Part shown: piece after piece, positions 62,744 to 64,000 of the stretch
Position numbering within the stretch: the stretch's first letter is position 1
Layout of the letters: each line of letters begins with the position of its first letter
Source of the DNA: Methylobacterium sp. 17Sr1-1
Lineage (GTDB): Bacteria; Pseudomonadota; Alphaproteobacteria; Rhizobiales; Beijerinckiaceae
Length of the DNA stretch: 64,000 nucleotides
NCBI RefSeq assembly: GCF_003173775.1
Contig: NZ_CP029552.1
Coordinates: 5,973,001 to 6,037,000 of the forward strand
Direction: 5' to 3'
Made by a program: the position numbers and the translations under genes
The notes under the pieces: generated by a model
What the model saw: the letters and a program-made list of their open reading frames with translations, nothing else
The model's database searches: none
Told to the model about the DNA's origin: nothing

Positions 62744-63361
62744 TCAGCGCGAGTAGAACTCGATGACCAGGTTCGGCTCCATCTGCACCGGGTACGGGAC
62801 CTCGGACAGGGTCGGCACGCGGGTCATGCGCGCGGTCATCTTGCCGTGGTCGACCTCGATGTAGTCGGGCACGTCGCGCTCGGCGAGCTGGCTCGCCACG
62901 AGGACGATCTCGAGCTGCTTGGACGACTCCTTGATCTCGATCACGTCGTCCGGCTTGACGAGGTAGCTCGGGATGTTGACGCGCACGCCGTTCACCCGGA
63001 TGTGGCCGTGGTTCACGAACTGGCGGGCGGCGAACGGGGTCGCCACGAACTTCGAGCGGTAGACCACCGCGTCGAGGCGCCGCTCGAGCAGGCCGACCAG
63101 GTTCTCGCCCGAGTCGCCGCGCAGGCGGATCGCCTCGGCGTAGTACCGGCGGAACTGCTTCTCGGTGATGTTGCCGTAGTAGCCCTTGAGCTTCTGCTTG
63201 GCGCGCAGCTGCGTGCCGAAGTCGGACATCTTGCCCTTGCGGCGCTGGCCGTGCTGGCCCGGGCCGTACTCGCGGCGGTTCACGGGGCTCTTCGGGCGGC
63301 CCCAGATGTTCTGGCCCATGCGGCGATCGAGCTTGTGCTTCGCCTGAACGCGTTTCGACAT
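62744..63361 (-). CDS. rpsD: Ribosomal protein uS4
   Basis: This 205 aa primary 16S rRNA-binding protein is needed for 30S assembly. The N-terminus ([20 protein letters not shown]) is followed by [18 protein letters not shown] and [19 protein letters not shown]. The S4 RNA-binding domain starts near residue 94 ([20 protein letters not shown]) and continues [13 protein letters not shown]. The alphaproteobacterial form lacks the N-terminal zinc cysteines. ATG 63361 is chosen by family; the frame extends upstream without homology. It is monocistronic with its own terminator. Confidence 0.98.
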   Translation of the reverse strand: MSKRVQAKHKLDRRMGQNIWGRPKSPVNRREYGPGQHGQRRKGKMSDFGTQLRAKQKLKGYYGNITEKQFRRYYAEAIRLRGDSGENLVGLLERRLDAVVYRSKFVATPFAARQFVNHGHIRVNGVRVNIPSYLVKPDDVIEIKESSKQLEIVLVASQLAERDVPDYIEVDHGKMTARMTRVPTLSEVPYPVQMEPNLVIEFYSR

Positions 63362-63541
63362 CGCGTGTCCTCTAGAACTGTTTTCATCACGTATGAGAGG
63401 AACGCGCCCTCCTCCCCCCGAATCCGGGGCGACAGAGCGGCCGTGACGAGCCGCTCGCGGGTGCGCAAAATGTTTCGGGGCCCCGAACCGGAGCCCCGCG
63501 AACCGGGCGCTCTTAGGCGACAAAGCGTCTGGGGTCAAGAC

Positions 63542-64000
63542 TCAAGGGGTCGGCCGGAACCGGGCCTCGGCCTCGTTATCCCGGCTGCCGAGGATCGAGA
63601 CGTGGTCGCCCGGCACCTCGATGAAGTCGGCATTCGCCGCGCGCGCGAGCCGGGCGCCGTACTTCGCCGGGATCACCGGGTCGGCATCGCCGTGCACGAT
63701 CAGGACCGGGACTGCGAGCGCGCCGACGATCCGGTCGGAGCGCCAGGTGTCGGACAGCAGGCCCGCCGGCAGGAAGCGGAAATGGTGGTGCGCCATCGCG
63801 GTCATCGAGTCGAACGGCGCTTCGAGATAGAGCCCCCGCACGCCCGCCGCCCCGGCGCGGGCCGCCACCGCGACCGCCACCGCCGCGCCCAGGGAGTGGC
63901 CATGCAGCAGCACCGGGGCCCCCGGCGCCCGCCGCCGCGCTTCCGCCAGGGCCGCGAGCCCGTCGGCGATCAGGCCGGCCTCGCTCGGCCGGCCGGTCGA
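63542..64000 (-). CDS. Alpha/beta hydrolase (3' part; 5' end beyond the window)
   Basis: The visible 152 residues are the C-terminal part of an alpha/beta hydrolase of the BAAT/Abhd type. The frame is open at base 64000, where the sequence reads STGRPSEAGLIADGL. The nucleophile Ser is in HGHSLGAAVAV. The acid is probably the Asp in VHGDADPVIP, and the catalytic His is in VPGDHVSILGSRD. The related E. coli protein is YfhR/ABHD13-like (impression only). Substrate unknown. It is 180 bases downstream of the rpsD start, on the same strand. Confidence 0.85.
   Translation of the reverse strand, partial: STGRPSEAGLIADGLAALAEARRRAPGAPVLLHGHSLGAAVAVAVAARAGAAGVRGLYLEAPFDSMTAMAHHHFRFLPAGLLSDTWRSDRIVGALAVPVLIVHGDADPVIPAKYGARLARAANADFIEVPGDHVSILGSRDNEAEARFRPTP

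Noticed and set aside
1..64000. tRNA, rRNA, CRISPR, prophage or IS elements
   Set aside because: No cloverleaf with CCA end, no regularly spaced direct repeats with unique spacers, and no transposase, integrase or phage structural gene was recognised by eye. A tRNA scan would be the decisive check.

Overview
The window is high-GC DNA (roughly 70% G+C by eye) from an alphaproteobacterium. A Methylobacterium-like member of the Hyphomicrobiales/Rhizobiales fits best. The strongest pointer is the divergent pair (2R)-ethylmalonyl-CoA mutase (ecm) and crotonyl-CoA carboxylase/reductase (ccr), the hallmark enzymes of the ethylmalonyl-CoA pathway. A duplicated-domain dCTP deaminase and the linkage nfuA-tsaB-rimI-plsC-miaB-phoH-ybeY-corC-lnt-XRE agree with this. 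No rRNA, tRNA, CRISPR array, IS element or prophage was recognised. All of this was read by eye from sequence; no database search was run.

Layout. 1-2.5 kb: oxidative pentose-phosphate operon gnd(3' end)-zwf-pgl with overlapping stop/start codons. 3.2-4.8 kb: a CHASE3-type chemoreceptor. 5-7.2 kb: a frameshifted MarR regulator, dCTP deaminase and an orphan membrane protein. 7.4-9.1 kb: apaG and argE. 9.3-14.3 kb: LysE exporter, PRC-barrel protein, hslO, argF and argD. 14.6-17.6 kb: ridA, glycerophosphodiesterase, two small orphan proteins and a metallo-beta-lactamase-fold hydrolase. 17.9-21.0 kb: a subtilisin autotransporter. 21.3-25.6 kb: ecm, ccr, leuD. 25.8-28.4 kb: MltB-type lytic transglycosylase and a CynX-type MFS permease.

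28.6-38.4 kb is a long minus-strand block of housekeeping genes for envelope, tRNA modification, ribosome maturation and Fe-S delivery. 38.5-43.0 kb carries a universal stress protein and then a complete SiaB-SiaC-SiaD-SiaA-like module: kinase, phosphoprotein regulator, diguanylate cyclase and PP2C phosphatase. Its gene order differs from Pseudomonas siaABCD. 43.1-44.1 kb: a small secreted protein and rplS.

44.4-60.7 kb is a polysaccharide region: a WecG/TagA transferase; a tightly overlapping operon acetyltransferase - Gfo/Idh dehydrogenase - DegT aminotransferase - SDR epimerase - second DegT aminotransferase; a LuxR regulator with a degenerate receiver; GT4 and GT2 glycosyltransferases; an ExoY-like initiating sugar transferase; an ExoF-like export protein; and a DUF482/GNAT protein. 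The Sia module beside it could link c-di-GMP signalling to exopolysaccharide output (inference). 60.8-64 kb: an M20 amidohydrolase, a HIT protein, rpsD and the 3' part of an alpha/beta hydrolase.

The intergenic spaces hold at least two families of dispersed GC-rich palindromic repeats, several strong hairpin terminators, and one AT-rich island (about 50.3-51.1 kb) upstream of the LuxR gene.
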